Assembly (NCBI GenBank): GCA_035235625.1
Contig: CP141143.1
Span: 3,888,501 to 3,952,500, forward strand
Direction of reading: 5' to 3'
Length of the DNA: 64,000 nt
Source: Saururus chinensis
Lineage: Eukaryota; Streptophyta; Magnoliopsida; Piperales; Saururaceae
Part shown: in pieces, positions 1 to 12,299 of the stretch
How positions within the stretch are numbered: the first letter of the stretch is position 1
Layout of the letters: the number at the start of each line of letters is the position of its first letter
Translations under genes and position numbers: made by a program
Notes under the pieces: model-generated
Told to the model about the DNA's origin: nothing
What the model saw: only the letters and a program-made list of their open reading frames with translations
The model's database searches: none

Positions 1-164
1 GTACTTTGTAACCTTAAGAGGAACAACGAATATGCAATCAAGTTCCTTTTATTAGACAAAAGTGCTTGCTTCACTTGATAGAAAATGTTATTTCTACTGG
101 CTAATGTTCTGGTTCTTTATTGAATGCTTTGAGTGTCTATCCTGGCCTTAATTTGGTATTACAG

Positions 165-364
165 ATCCAGAAACAGACCCAAAAATTCATCTAACAGAAA
201 CTAGCACTGACTTGCCAAGCATAAGGGAACCGACTAGTCCTTCTCCCTTTCCAATAAGGAAACCATGCTATGGCTGGATTAGCGATGATGAAGATGAATC
301 AACTGACATGCAGCCTCCGAGAAAGTACAAGAGTCGTTGGGACGTGGGCCCTGCAACATTGTAA
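165..364 (+). CDS. 3' terminal exon of a gene; acidic C-terminus with SRWD motif
   Basis: This is the last exon of a gene that enters from outside the window. A pyrimidine/AT-rich stretch ending in ACAG (161-164) is the acceptor. The reading frame then runs open for 65 complete codons to TAA at 362-364. The peptide is rich in Pro, Ser and Thr, then has an acidic patch (SDDEDEST) and ends in PPRKYKSRWDVGPATL. A basic run followed by SRW[D/N] resembles the UHM-ligand motif of splicing proteins such as SF3B1 and SF1, so a nuclear RNA-processing protein is a reasonable guess. That is inference: the rest of the protein is not in view and I do not recognise the gene. The codon at the splice junction starts in the previous exon. 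The 3' UTR and poly(A) region follow in about 365-700. Confidence 0.72.
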
Positions 365-1904
365 TGTGAACGGCAGCTGGTGACTTTCTGTAGATATGAT
401 ACCTTATTGTGGATCCTTTATATTAAAATCTGAAAATGATTTATGAAAAAGCGTTGTGTTAATGTTTTGTTATTCCCAGCTCGGATGATATATGTTCCCC
501 TGTATCATGGGGTTCCTTTCTTTTTCAGTTGTGGTAAATGCTAATTTTCTAATTGTGTGGTGGCTCTTTCGTAAGACCTTAAAACTTGTATTCTGTCTCG
601 TCATAAGTTCCTTTTATTGGCACTTTGTGTTAAAGAATTATTCCCTATGTCCCATAAATGTTTGGACTTGAACTTTTTTGTCCCAGGTTAATTATCCTAT
701 TTTATTTTATCCTTCTCATATTAATTAGCGGGTGAGGTAAAAAACTTAACAAAAAAGCTTCCTTAAATATTACAATTTTTAAAATGTGAGCGAGTAATTT
801 GGGATGGTGTATGTATTCTTATGGCTCTTGTAAAAAAATATCTAATGTGGGGCTCAAATTGACGTCTTTTGCATTGCAAGAGAGCTAAAGGTCTAAAATC
901 ATGCCAAAGCGACACAAAATGGTTCGATAGCTTTCACCAAAAGCAAGATAGTGTTCCTACCGTGGCATCACAGAAAGTTCGGGCATTTTTCTAGCCGTAT
1001 GTAGGACAGATATGTGCGCTAAGTAGTCCTGAAATGGGCATCTGGTAAAAAAATGTTGAAGCGTAGATCTATTATTACGCTTGAATCTGATGCTTGTATG
1101 TGTAATTATGTTAAAGAAAAAGTTTTAAAAGGCTTATACGCTAATTTCTGGGGAATCACGGTAAATGACTTATCTGAAGAATCTTCCTAGTTGATAATGC
1201 TTGTATGTGTAATCCGATGGTATCTTCCAAGTTGGAGATGTACAGAGTTGAAACCCTCTGCGGGACCTCTCTATAAAACCTAAAGCATCACTAGTCTAAT
1301 GAAGTGAAGCTGTCTCCACTGAGAAGCCTGCTTTGAATGAACTCTTTCAATAGCTGAACTTGTGTCCCTTTCTGGGTTGGATGTGAAAACAAGAAGACTC
1401 GTCGTCTTCGGATTACGTTGGTCATTAATGGACATACTCGCTCTGCTAGTTATCTAAAACATCCAAATGATTAATATAGCATGGGCTTCCATTTCCAGCC
1501 AAAAGATCGTTGGGGGGTGAACTGTACAGAGATATGGAATTGAAGAGAGGTAGTTGGATGAGGAGGATGAAATAAAGCTGGTTGTTGAGGAGGTAATGCA
1601 TGCAGCGCGAGAAAACCAATTTGAGGATCATGACGGTGATGTAAGGGCAGCCAATTTTTACCCAACGGAATATTGAATGTGGACTCAACCCCACAATCTA
1701 TGGATGGGTTTCCATACTCTCCTTTGATAATGAGCCCAGAATCCAAAATGCATGGGAGCATCATGCATTCTGGATTCAGTATTTTTTTCAGGCTAAAACT
1801 CGGTCAGGACACTCTCCTTAGTCCAATCTTGATTTTCCTCGTGGAGACAATTACGAACTTGCAAAGCTATAGCCATGGCAATGCTCTGGCTATGGTAGAG
1901 CCCC
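365..1904. other. 3' UTR then intergenic DNA, no gene seen
   Basis: The first few hundred bases look like the 3' UTR and downstream region of the preceding gene. The rest has only short overlapping open frames on both strands (for example 1471-1764 minus, 1673-1960 plus) with no recognisable protein sequence. The copia element inserted at the right edge of this stretch. Confidence 0.5.
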
Positions 1905-2508
1905 TGTTGGGTCTGAGTTTGTACCCACGTAAACTGAAATGGGAAAAGAGTCCCGGTTGAGAAAAATATACGTGGGCCCAAATTCTATTTCAATTAGGAT
2001 ATCTATGTGGGCCCAAATTCTATTTCAATTAAGATATCTACGTGGGCTAAGGTAGTTATAAAAATTGCTTCTTTTTTATTAAGGACGTGCAAAATATTGG
2101 GGCCTCTTCAACACACAACGCAAAACACAGAGAAGAAAGAAGATAATAAAGCTTCAATTATCTCCTCTTTCTCTAACGGGTTCATTGAATTGCGCTGAAT
2201 TAAGAATTAAGAAAAACCTTATTCAAGCTAACAATTCCCAGCAAATTAGTAAGAGGAAGAAAGGCTTTCTCTCTTGATTTTCAAGAGAATGATTCATCAC
2301 AAGAGATAATTTTAATTCCCGATATAATAAAGAGGTCATGCAGGGTGATTAGCCACGTCTTTGGGGCTCAACCTCTAAAGGTCAATAATATTTAGTCCTT
2401 ATTTTAATTTATATTAATTCAAAGTAATTTGAGAGGGACATAAAGGTAACATTTTTGCACATCCACAAGGCCGGGCTCACCACGAAGCTTTCGCTGCGCC
2501 ACCCAACA
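1905..2508 (+). repeat. 5' LTR of the copia element
   Basis: It starts TGTTGGGTCTG and ends CACCCAACA, and it matches 7779-8408 along its whole length. It contains a short tandem duplication of about 35 bp near its start (a GTGGGCCCAAATTC unit twice, around 1966-2040) that the 3' LTR does not have. Confidence 0.94.
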
Positions 2509-2509
2509 G

Positions 2510-2526
2510 TGGTATTGGAGCTTTGG
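2510..2526 (+). other. Primer-binding site of the copia element
   Basis: TGGTATTGGAGCTTTGG begins one base after the 5' LTR. Plant copia elements usually carry TGGTATCAGAGC here, complementary to the 3' end of initiator methionine tRNA. This copy differs at a few bases. Confidence 0.8.
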
Positions 2527-3441
2527 TTCATGGATTGGGTGCTGTAAATGACCTTTTTGCCCCTTGCCATCCCTAATAAGGCTAGGGCTAGGGCTAGGGC
2601 TTACTATATCTCTCTCATAAAGATAGTAATTTAAATTCCGTTTGAATAGGATTTTTATTTACTGTCTAAAGTAGGCCCCTACCAAATTTGAGCTTAATTA
2701 GATTTCAGGAAGCATGCCAAACGCTGCCATCAAGATCAGGGGTATTTTGGTCAATTTGGACCAAATTCGCCTGAATTCGAATTGAATTTTTTCAGTATTT
2801 TTAATGGGTTCTTTAGGACCTAATTGGCTGAAATTATCATTGATTTGGTGAATTTGGATTATAGATTTATTCTATAAATAGATTTTTCCTAAAAGAGACT
2901 TGTTTTGTAAGACTTGATTTCAAGGGCATCATAGGAAATTCACCTTCCTGAATTTTATTGTTGAAGCTTATTTTATATGCTATTTAGAGGTGATTATATA
3001 CATAATCTCATGTGTGAAGTAATTGATGCATGTTATAAAGTGCACAATTGTTATATGTGATTGATTGTACTTAACTAGCCCAAGGGTAGTTTAGTAACTT
3101 CACATAATTAACACTTTTATTTTCTAGACAGAAGTGTATATTATCTTTATTTATAAATTTCACTCATTTCCATTGCTTGTTTAGCATAGTAAGTACACAT
3201 ACATTGCTTACTTGATTAGTTCAGTGGATTATTGTTATAAATAACCCTGTATAAGGGTAAAATAGTAATTTACTTTATTTTCACCCACACACACCAGGAT
3301 CATCCTTGGGAGTGAACTTGCTTGCTGCTGAGATTAGATAGAGTCCTACTCCTTTTATATCTATCTAAATAAGTTAGCATTATTATTTATTTGCTTATTT
3401 ATTTCCCTTGTTTACCTTTGTAGACAATTTTTGTTTATTCC

Positions 3442-4280
3442 ATGGCGTCCCGTATGGTTGCTAGTGAGCTAAGCAAAACTAAAAAACTCAACTCCACCAA
3501 CTACCAAACCTGGAAGAGGAGGATCATACATATTCTTTTCCTAGATAACCTAGCCCATGTTTTGGACCAGTGTGTGGACCCACTTACAGATTCTTCCACT
3601 GAAGCTCAGAAGATAGCTTATGAAAAGTTTAAGGAGGAAGATGTCAAAGCAAGGACAACCCTCCTTATATTCATGGAGCCAAGCATTGAAATGTTTTTTA
3701 AAAAGCATAAGACTGCCAAGGAAATGATGGAGGCAGTAACTAGGCGGTATGGAGAGCACACAGAGGCTTATATTATGATATTGCAAACCCGTTATCATAA
3801 CATTAGCATGAGGGAAGAAGATAATGTGCTTGAGCACATTAACTCCATGTCCATCATTGCAAATGATCTGGAGATCCTTAAGAACCCCACAAATGAGGGG
3901 ATCCAAGTTTTAACCGTTCTGAATAGCCTCCCTAGGTCTTGGGAGAGTGTGGTTGTTGCATTAAACATCTCTAATAAGAAACTCACACTGGATGATCTCA
4001 CTGTCAAGCTTAGCTTAGAGCAAGAGAGGAGGAACCATGTGAGTGTTCTGAGTGCATCTGCCAACATTGCCCAGCATGGTGGCTCTAAGAAAGGTGGAGG
4101 AGGTGGTGGTTAAGGTCAGAGGAAGAAGAACTTCAAGAAAAAGGGCAAGAAACCCTAAGGTGGTGGAAAGGGAAACAATGGCAACAAACCCAAAGGGGCT
4201 TGTTTTAAATGTGGCCAGATGGGTCATTTTAAAAACAACTACCCTAATGGGGATCAGGGAGCTGGAAACAAGGCAAATTA
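3442..4280 (+). pseudogene. copia gag remnant with zinc knuckle
   Basis: The region begins at ATG 3442 (MASRMVASELSKTKKLNSTN) and has the usual copia gag layout: a UBN2-like middle part with NYQTWK near the start, then Gly/Lys-rich sequence, then a CCHC-type zinc knuckle starting CFKCGQMGHF near 4200. It lies about 930 bp downstream of the 5' LTR, the normal leader position. It is a fossil and is broken. Confidence 0.9.
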
Positions 4281-7200
4281 GAAAAGGAAATATATCACTT
4301 GCATGATCTCAGAGGTTATGACTGTTGACTTCAATGAGAAGAGTTGGTGGCTGGATTCTGCAGCCACCAAGCATGTGGCTATGACTAGGGGTGACAGGAT
4401 GACTGATTTGTCTCCAGGGCAACACAAGATCTACATGGGGAATAACACACTTTGGGATGTGACTGCTATAGGCACCTACAGGATCCCTCTTCCTCAGGGG
4501 ATTAACTTGGTGCTGACAGATATCCTCTTTGCCCCTACCATCAGAAGGAATCTTATCTCAATTCCTTTCCTCATTAGCAAGGGGTTTGAGATTAGGTTTA
4601 AGGGTCAAAGGCAACAGTTGGCAAGAATAATAAGATTTTATTTACTGTTTCTTTTTGTGATGATTTATTTAAGTTAAATGTAGCATATGACTCTTCAATT
4701 AATGCAGTAGTTAAGTTTGAGTATGTGGTGTGTTTGTTTGATGTTGATTCTTTGATGTGACACTGGAGGCTTTGTCATGTACATATTAACAAATTACATA
4801 TAATGTCTAACATTAGACTCCTCCCTAAGTTATCTAGGGATATGCGTGTGTGTGAAGACTGCTTGGCAAACAAAATGAGTAGGTAGCCCTTCCCAAAGGG
4901 TAAGTGTGCCACAGACCTTTTAGAGGTCATTCACTCTAACATATGTGGGCCTATGAATATACAAACCCATAGAGAGATGATGTATTTTATTACATTCATA
5001 GATGATTACTCTAGGTTTGGTTATATATACCTCCTAAAGCGAAAGTTTAAAGCCTTTGAGAAATTCAAATAATTCAAAGCTGAAGTAGAGACTATATTAG
5101 GTCGGTTAATTAAAGTCCTAAGAACGGACAGTGGTGGAGAATACACCTCTGATGAGTTTAAAGACTATTTCACCAACCTAAGAATTATACACCCTACCCT
5201 ATACTCCTCAGAAAAATAAAGTTGTTAAAAGGAGAAACAAAACTCTCTTAGATATGGTTAGATCAATGCTGAACCACTCAGAGCTAGGAGTAAATTTTTG
5301 GGGTGAGGCATTAGACACTGCTGTATATGTGCTTAACCGTGTATCCACTAAGGCTGTTAAGAGAACACTTTATGAGTTATTGATAGGTAGATGTCTTGAC
5401 TTAGGTCATCTTAGAGTGTGAGGGTTTAAAACACATGTAAAAGTGCATGACCAACATAGAAGCAAACTAGACCCTAAAACAATAAAGTGTAACTTTATAG
5501 GGTACAATGGGTACATGTTTGTAGTGCACCATACTGATGGGATAGTGGGGGTCATTGAATCTAGGGATGCTTATTTCCTAAAAGAAGACTTAGACCTTAA
5601 AATTCTTAGTAAAAGAGTAGAATTATTTGAAGTAGAGAAAGAGCAAAATACTACTACTTCTACAGAGGTAGTTATAGGATCTGAACCTAGGGGAGTGTCT
5701 GAAGTAAGGGAAGGGAGAGATAGAAGACCCATGACTTTGATACGGGACTTCTATGCCATGTTAGGATATGATGAAGTAATAATAGTTAAACCTTTATCTG
5801 AAGATAAGGAAACCTATGAGAAGGCAATGGATAGTCCAGAATCTAAGGAATGACAATTAGCTATTGAAGAGGAAATTGATTCCATTATGAAGAACAAAGT
5901 CTGGGAAGTTGTTGACTTGCCCAGTGAAAGAAAACCTATTGGCTGTAAGTAGATCTTCAAGAAAAAACACAAGACATATGGGTCTATAGATAAATATAAA
6001 ACAAGACTGGTAGCTAAAGGTTTCAACCAAGTCAAGAGAATTGACTTTAAGGAAACCTATTCACCTGTGACTATATTTACATCTATTAGGTGTTTATTGG
6101 CTATAGTGGCACAATTATACTTAGAGTTGCACGAAATGAATGTAAAAACTACCTTCCTAAATGATGATTTAGAGGAGGAGATTTACATGGAATAACCTGA
6201 GGGTTTTGTTATTCCCGGAGAGGAACATAAGGTGTGCAAACTCATAAAGTCTTTATATGGCCTTAAACAGTCTCTTAGGCTATGATACTTCACTTTTCAC
6301 AAGGTGATTAGTGCGCATGGGTTCATAGCAAATGAATGTTATCATTGTGTCTACTCTTTTAAGGATGAAAATAGATTTATGTTACTCTCTCTCTATGTAG
6401 ATGATAACCTTTTGATGAGAAATGACTTAAGCTTAATAGTTAGTCTAAAGGAGTGCCTCAAGGCCCAGTTTGAAATGAAAGACATGGGTGAGGCCTCCTA
6501 CATACTCGGTATGAAGATTGACAGAGATAGAAAAGTAAGGTTGTTTAGTATATCTCAAGAATTATGCATGAAAAATATTTTGAAACGCTTCGGTGTGATT
6601 GGTTGGAAAACAATAGAGTCTCATATCTATAAAGGTATAACATTATTTAAAAGTCAAGGCACCATCCTCTAACGAGGATAGACTCAAAATGGAGTCAATA
6701 CCTTATGCACGGGCTATTGGCAGCTTAATGTATGCCATGACTTGTACTCGACCTGATTTGAGCTATGTTGTAGGGCTCTTGAGTTGATACTAGGCAAATT
6801 CAGGTATGGCTCATTGGTAAGTAGTGAAACGAGTTTTTAGGTACTTTTTGGGAACCAAAGGTGTGAAACTCACCTATCAAGCTGAAGAACTGGGTATAGT
6901 CATTTAGACTATGTTGGGGTCCCAGATGATAGGAAATCCACTGTTAGTTATGTCTTCATGTTTGGAGGCGATGCTATAGCTTGGGTTAGTAAGAAGCAAA
7001 AGAGCGTAGCAAAGTCAACCATGAAAACTGAATTTTATGCATACAGTTTAACAGCTTCAGTAGCAGTGTGGATTAAAGACTTTCTATCCAGGCTTAGGCT
7101 AGAGAGCTGGGTTGATTCTCTTGTCTAGATGTTTTGTGATAATCTAGCTATTGTGTCGTCACTTAAAAATAGAGAAATCAACGCTAAAAGTAAACACATT

Positions 7201-7360
7201 GAAGTAAATTACTATTTTATGTTTGACATGTTACAGAAAGGAAAGTTAGTAGTAAATCATCTTTCTACTTCTGAGATGTTGGCAGATCCGTTAACTAAGG
7301 CCTTAACAACGGATCACTTTGTACGTCATGTTCATAGTATAGGACTTCGACAGGGCTAGG
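4281..7360 (+). pseudogene. copia pol remnant (protease, integrase, RT, RNase H)
   Basis: Recognisable blocks follow gag in copia order. The protease has WWLDSAATKHV near 4345. Integrase sequence runs from about 4750 to 5450. Reverse transcriptase covers about 5850-6650 and includes the YVDD box near 6390. RNase H runs from about 6900 to 7356 and includes SKHIEVNYY and ADPLTKAL. The order protease-integrase-RT-RNase H separates copia from Ty3/gypsy elements. The region is a fossil with many breaks and cannot encode a full polyprotein. Confidence 0.92.
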
Positions 7361-7447
7361 GCGCCAGCTCCTATGAAGTTCAATATGAACATTTTTGCAT
7401 ACAGGTTGGACTAAGATAAAACTAGATGCACAAGTTGTTGTCTGGTT

Positions 7448-7744
7448 TAGGGATGCCATTCGGGTCGAGTAAATGGTAAACCCGACCCTTGGTTTTTAAA
7501 AATTAACCCAAATAGGAGGTTTGGGTTTTAGGTGATCTAACCTGATCCGACCCAAATATAAATATAAAATTTAATTTTTTTAATATTTTGTAATATTATT
7601 TTTAAAAAAATTAAAAAAATAAAAAATAATTAAAATTTTATTTTATTTTATTCGGGTCAAACGGGTCGTGTTGGGTTCGGGTCACAGTTTTCTTATGTGG
7701 TATCAGGTTAAAGTTTGACAAAAACCGACCCAGTGGCATCACTA
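7448..7744. mobile_element. hAT-type MITE nested in the copia element
   Basis: A 297-bp non-autonomous element with ends TAGGGATGCCATTCGGGT and CCCAGTGGCATCACTA, which are imperfect terminal inverted repeats. It is flanked by a perfect 8-bp target duplication, GTCTGGTT (7440-7447 and 7745-7752), diagnostic of hAT insertions. The interior has many CCCGACC/GGGTCGG motifs near both ends and an AT-rich centre. A second, closely related copy lies at 58861-59156. It entered after the copia element. Confidence 0.93.
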
Positions 7745-7768
7745 GTCTGGTTCTTGGGCACTTCACCC

Positions 7769-7778
7769 AAGTGAGGGA
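7769..7778 (+). other. Polypurine tract of the copia element
   Basis: AAGTGAGGGA lies directly before the 3' LTR, the position of the plus-strand primer. It is just downstream of the nested MITE. Confidence 0.7.
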
Positions 7779-8408
7779 TGTTAGGTCTGGGTTTGTACCC
7801 ACGTAAACTAAAACCAGGAAGAGAGTCCTAATTGAAAGAAACGTAAGTGGGCCCAAATTCTATTTCAATTAGGATATCTATGTGGGCTAAGGCAGTTATA
7901 AAAACTCCTTCCTCTTTATTGAGGATGTACAAAAAATTGGGGCTTCTTCTTAAACACACAACGCAAAACAGAGAAGAAAGAAGAGAACAAAGCTTCAATT
8001 ATCTTCTCTCTCTTTCTCATGGGTTCATTGAATTGCACTGAATCAGGAAAAACCCTATTTAAGTTAACAATTCCCAACAGATTAGCAAAAGGAAGAAATA
8101 CTTTCTCTCTTTATTTTCAAGAGAATGATTCATCACAAGAAGTAATTCTAATTCCTCATTATTTTACTTGATATAACAAAGAGGTCATGCAAGATGATTA
8201 GCCACGTCCTTGGTGCTCAGCCCCTAAAGGTCAGTAGTATTTAATTCTTATTTTAATTTATATTAATTCAAAGTAATTTAAATTTACTACTGCTCATTTG
8301 TGTTTATATGTGTATACATGTAATTTATTTGAGAGGGATATAAAAGTAATATTTTTGCACATCTACAAGGCCGGGCTCACCATGAAGCTTTCGCTGTGCT
8401 ACCCAACA
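7779..8408 (+). repeat. 3' LTR of the copia element
   Basis: It starts TGTTAGGTCTG and ends ACCCAACA, and aligns with 1905-2508. It is somewhat longer than the 5' LTR. Scattered base differences between the two copies indicate an old insertion. Confidence 0.94.
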
Positions 8409-9800
8409 CCACCTTGACTTTCCCTAGCCAATGGCTCATCATAGGAGCATGGGATTTCCTCCGACGTTCTTTCGGTTTTAGCGGCGGTAGAGGCCGCCTC
8501 ACAACTACCCTCCTCTCCCGAAAACTCTCTACACCATCAGCGGCCTCTTGTTACAACAAGCTTCTGGTCACTGCATCTGATTCTTGTGAAAATCCCTCGC
8601 TATGGGACTATTTAGGCAGCAACCCTAGACCCCCGACAACTCCAACTGACCCCACTTCTCCTCCGGTGGGTGGGTCGCATAAAAAATGGGGCCTTGCTGC
8701 CTTTCTTCACTTGCCATAAACATCCCTGGCCAGTTATGTCACCCTCTCTCCCTTATCAGCTAATTCCTCTGGCATCAAATCAGCTACCAAGGTATTTCTC
8801 GACTCAAAAGCATGGAGCTTTCTCCCCTTTCCACACACATGGCCGCTGGCCAACGTGCATGATCAGGACACCCATTGAAAATTAACATTCTCAGTTTCAT
8901 CGAGTTTAGGTTTGACTTCGTACCTCACCGAAACACCTATCTTTGACCACTTTTCCTTGACTCGGTCGCCGGCTATCCTTCGTTAGTTCCCTTCTTCCAA
9001 AGGCTCTCACCCTAAAAAAGTCCTATTTAACCTTTTTATAATTATAAAAATTAAAGTTCATAATCTTCCTAGAAGTTAGACCAAATACCCCCTAAGTTAC
9101 CTATTTTAAATATTTTTTTATTAATTTTTGACACCTATTTGTATATTTAAATTAGGTAAAAGAGTTATTTGTGAGTAATTTAACTTTGTAAAGTTATAAT
9201 TCCTGAACTCCAACTCGTACGTTTTTATTGTTGTTTTGAAACTCTTTCATTTACTTTCTAGCCACGCTGTCTCAACCCTAAACTCTATCTACCTAAAAAT
9301 TTATTTTTTTAAGAAGATCATGAGGTTAAATACATTTTTTTCTACGTGGCTCACTTCATAAATTTAAAAAATTCTTAAATATTTTAAGAAGAGTGCCGCT
9401 TTACATTGTTCATGGCCTTGAGGCTTGCAGCTACAAGATTAAACCGCTGCATGCGTCGTCTTTGTCACTAGTTAGAATGGAGTAGCATGATCAATATCCA
9501 GAATTAGCAACATGAACATATCTCTGAACTGTCCAGGATGAAATTGGAAATAAATCATGCCATCATCTTTGCTTTACATGGGCATTTTGATTTTTTTGAA
9601 GACAAAGGGTCTTTTCTATGAGAACACATCTATACGTACCCTAATAAACTTTTTAATACCCCATCTTGCCCATAAATTCATGAGAAGATTTACAACGTTA
9701 AAGGGATAGTGAGGAGATTATTGATTGAGGTGCTACACATTCTTTCCATAAAGTTCTGAACGTCTCATTCCCATTTGGAGATTAATATGTAAATTGTTCT
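8409..9800. other. Intergenic stretch, no recognised gene
   Basis: Right of the copia element lies about 500 bp of more GC-balanced sequence with a 107-codon open frame (8396-8719, plus). That frame starts inside the LTR end and matches nothing I recognise. The remainder is AT-rich. It could be relic of a gene hit by the copia insertion, but there is no positive evidence. Confidence 0.4.
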
Positions 9801-10790
9801 TTATGTTTTCAGCACAACATAATATGGAATGTTCTTAAAGACGGTCTAACCAACAAATGCAAATTCTCTCCACTTGCCCGTTGACTGTAAATTCCCCAAC
9901 CGCAGCATTCATCCCCGCCTTTCACCGGAAAAAGAGAGGTTACTAACGAGGATGATATGGTACGGTCTGTTTTGTTTCTAGTTCCCCTTCCCCAACCTGC
10001 TCGACCCCCGAGATCCCCGTCCCCTCGGCCACGGCCTCCTCCTTCAACTCTGACCACGCTTCCTTAGCTCCAGTCCCGGATCCCACGCGCGATCGACCCT
10101 AACCCCTGCAAAGTACGGGGTGGCTTTCCTCCCCCGTCTCTCTCGGCTCGAACCCACGCTTCTGGGAAGGTATAGCGTTCTCTCCTCTCACATACGCCGG
10201 CAGAGCTCTTGAAATTGTCGCGGCACTTCTGCACAATCACCTTGAACGTGCTGGAAGACATCATCTGCAACAGAGGTGGGTGGAAGCTTTGTAGACGACC
10301 TCGCTCACCCAGGCGTCGATCTTGTGGAGGAGCTGGTAGTGGTAGGCTTCCGGGTCTGTGGGAAATGAAATGGCCAGTGGTGGGAGGGTTTGATCCAGTT
10401 GGGAGTCGTAGTAGCAACAGTTGCGGCTGCTAGTTATTGAACCAGTTCAGTCCATGGGTTTCAGAAATGGAGGAGGCAACGATGGATCAGAAACTTCCTA
10501 AGTGTGTGGGCAATGAAAAAGGTGTTTTTTGCAGAGATGAGGACTGCGTCACAGGAGTGTAAGGCGGAGCAAGGCTAATAAGGGACGTGTGCCGGGTGGA
10601 GCAGGGGCTCCTCTCCGATGAATCGCCCTTTCCCAGGAGGCGGAGGATGGTTGAGATAGCCGGAGGGAAGACCACAGAGTGCGTAGTCTGCTGCTCCAAG
10701 CTGGCTGCTGAACTACATAGCTGCCTTTGACCGGGAGAAAAAACTATTGAGTGGAATCGTTTTACGGGCACGTGGTAAATATGTAAATGA
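9801..10790. other. GC-rich island, possible decayed gene on minus strand
   Basis: This kilobase is much richer in G and C than its AT-rich surroundings. It has open frames on the minus strand (9809-10057, 10064-10417, 10487-10771), and short stretches in other minus frames look protein-like, such as DPEAYHYQLLHKIDAW near 10340. I do not recognise a family. A decayed or captured gene exon set is possible; a promoter-type CpG-rich segment is an alternative. Confidence 0.3.
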
Positions 10791-10888
10791 TGACACGTTT
10801 TGTCAATGTTTACTTGTTTTAAATTGAGTAATATGAGACATAAATTTTAGTTTACATGTTTAAAAATAAATAGATATAGAGTAATACT

Positions 10889-10912
10889 ATTTTGAGGTGA
10901 AAACCTCAAAAT
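10889..10912. repeat. Perfect 10-bp hairpin with GAAA loop
   Basis: ATTTTGAGGT and ACCTCAAAAT form a perfect 10-bp inverted repeat around a four-base GAAA loop. No transcript or gene context is visible. It may be part of a degenerate transposon end. Confidence 0.55.
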
Positions 10913-12099
10913 GTTACTTCATTGTTTTGGCACTATTAACGTGTGACGCCTATTTTTGTGGGCCCCGTTCATAATGTGGTGTAGGCATTATGACGTAATA
11001 TTTTAACGTGTAAATCTTAACGTCACAAAAACATTTTTGATTGACATATACACAGTCACGTAGCACAGCTACTAGATACTTTCTAGATTGGGAGGAAGAA
11101 TAGTGGAAGGGGGCTTATTCGCGGGAAGAAAATGAAGGAGGAGGGTCTGACTCGTGCGCCAGCCGCGCAGCCAGCCCACGTGCCATGCGTGGCCCACACG
11201 ATGTAAGTGGCTAGTCACTTACTTCCTGCCACTAATACTCCCTCCAACCTTTATTAATTTTCACAAGAAAAACCGTCTATCCTCACCAGATAATTTGTAT
11301 AGGCCCCCAACTTATAAAGCTTTTTATTGGTATCTTTAATTTGTAGGTGTTTTATATTATTAGAATTTTTTTTCCTTTGTAATGTTATATGAAAATTTAG
11401 GCCCTATTACACTTACGACCTATCTGGCCATATTGAGACCTTATTTATCTTTTTTTTTTATCTTTTTTCTATATAAACAAACTTATCCTTCCCCTCTATA
11501 CAAGTGATTGGCACTCCTCATTGACTCATGACCCAAGTCTATATGAGTAGAAGCCAAAAATATTTTCCTTGGAGATGACTCCAACTTTATAATAAAAGCA
11601 ACTGAAGTAGTATGAAAGAGGTTTTTAAAATTAATATCAATTAAAAAAAGAAGAGAAAGAGGTATTATTTAATTTTTATTGCATCTTTTAGGTTTTTATC
11701 ATTTTATTATATGATATGGGCTTGAACACTAAAGCCCAAAAAAAGACAAAAGTTGAACAAGGAGGATGAAAGAACTGAGATCTTTAACCAAGTGGTAAAA
11801 TTTTCTTTCTATTACCATTCTCATTGATCCATATCAGTGCCCATAGATCTTAAAATTTGGGGGCCCCTGCAAAACTGAGTTGGAGAATATGAGTACTTCT
11901 AATAATAAAATTTAGACAAAAATTTAAAAACTTACCAACAAAAATTAAGAATTTGGGGCCCTAACAAACTTGTTGGATATCAGGATAACCGGCCAAATTT
12001 ATGTATGAGTTTTGAATGGCATGAATAAGTGAGCTCTTATGAACTTTGTGTGGAGCCGGCTTGTTAAGACTAATCAAAATTTATGTGTATTTTTTATTG
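10913..12099. other. AT-rich intergenic DNA, nothing recognised
   Basis: Short open frames only (for example 11154-11339, plus). No protein, RNA or repeat structure that I can name. Confidence 0.45.
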
Positions 12100-12291
12100 T
12101 GGGAATATCACTATCTTTTATTAACAGTTACATTTAGAAAAATAATTATTTTTATTTAAGGGTAAAACTCATAAAGAAAATATGCTTATGATACTCTTAG
12201 TGCCCAATCACTTCATAACAAAATGAAGCTATATATTAATATTGAACAAACTTTTTTGCCAAATAAAACTATTAATATCGGACGGAGGGAG
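12100..12291 (-). mobile_element. Stowaway-like MITE, degenerate
   Basis: The right end, TATTAATATCGGACGGAGGG followed by AG then TA, is the classic Stowaway (Tc1/mariner) terminal repeat. The interior phrase GAACAAACTTTTTTGCCAAA matches the reverse complement of the copy at 25616-25812. The left end is diverged, so its start is approximate. Confidence 0.72.
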
Positions 12292-12299
12292 TACTTTTT

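Larger units (their letters stand above)
1905..8408 (+). mobile_element. Ty1-copia LTR retrotransposon, old and broken
   Basis: This is a fossil copia element, read on the plus strand. It has two LTRs that begin TGTTGGG / TGTTAGG and both end CCCAACA. A primer-binding site typical of plant copia elements (TGGTAT..GAGC, initiator-Met tRNA type) follows the left LTR, and a purine-rich tract precedes the right one. Parts appear in copia order: gag with zinc knuckle, protease, integrase, reverse transcriptase, RNase H. The coding region is broken many times (roughly ten or more), and the LTRs differ clearly in sequence and length, so the insertion is old. I could not find a convincing 5-bp target duplication (GCCCC left, CCACC right). 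A hAT MITE sits between the end of pol and the right LTR. Confidence 0.95.

Noticed and set aside
2579-2602. GCTAGGGCTAGGGCTAGGGC as interstitial telomere
   Set aside because: The unit is GGGCTA with only about four copies, not the plant TTTAGGG repeat.
1900-8413. 5-bp target duplication for the copia element
   Set aside because: GCCCC and CCACC do not match well enough to call.
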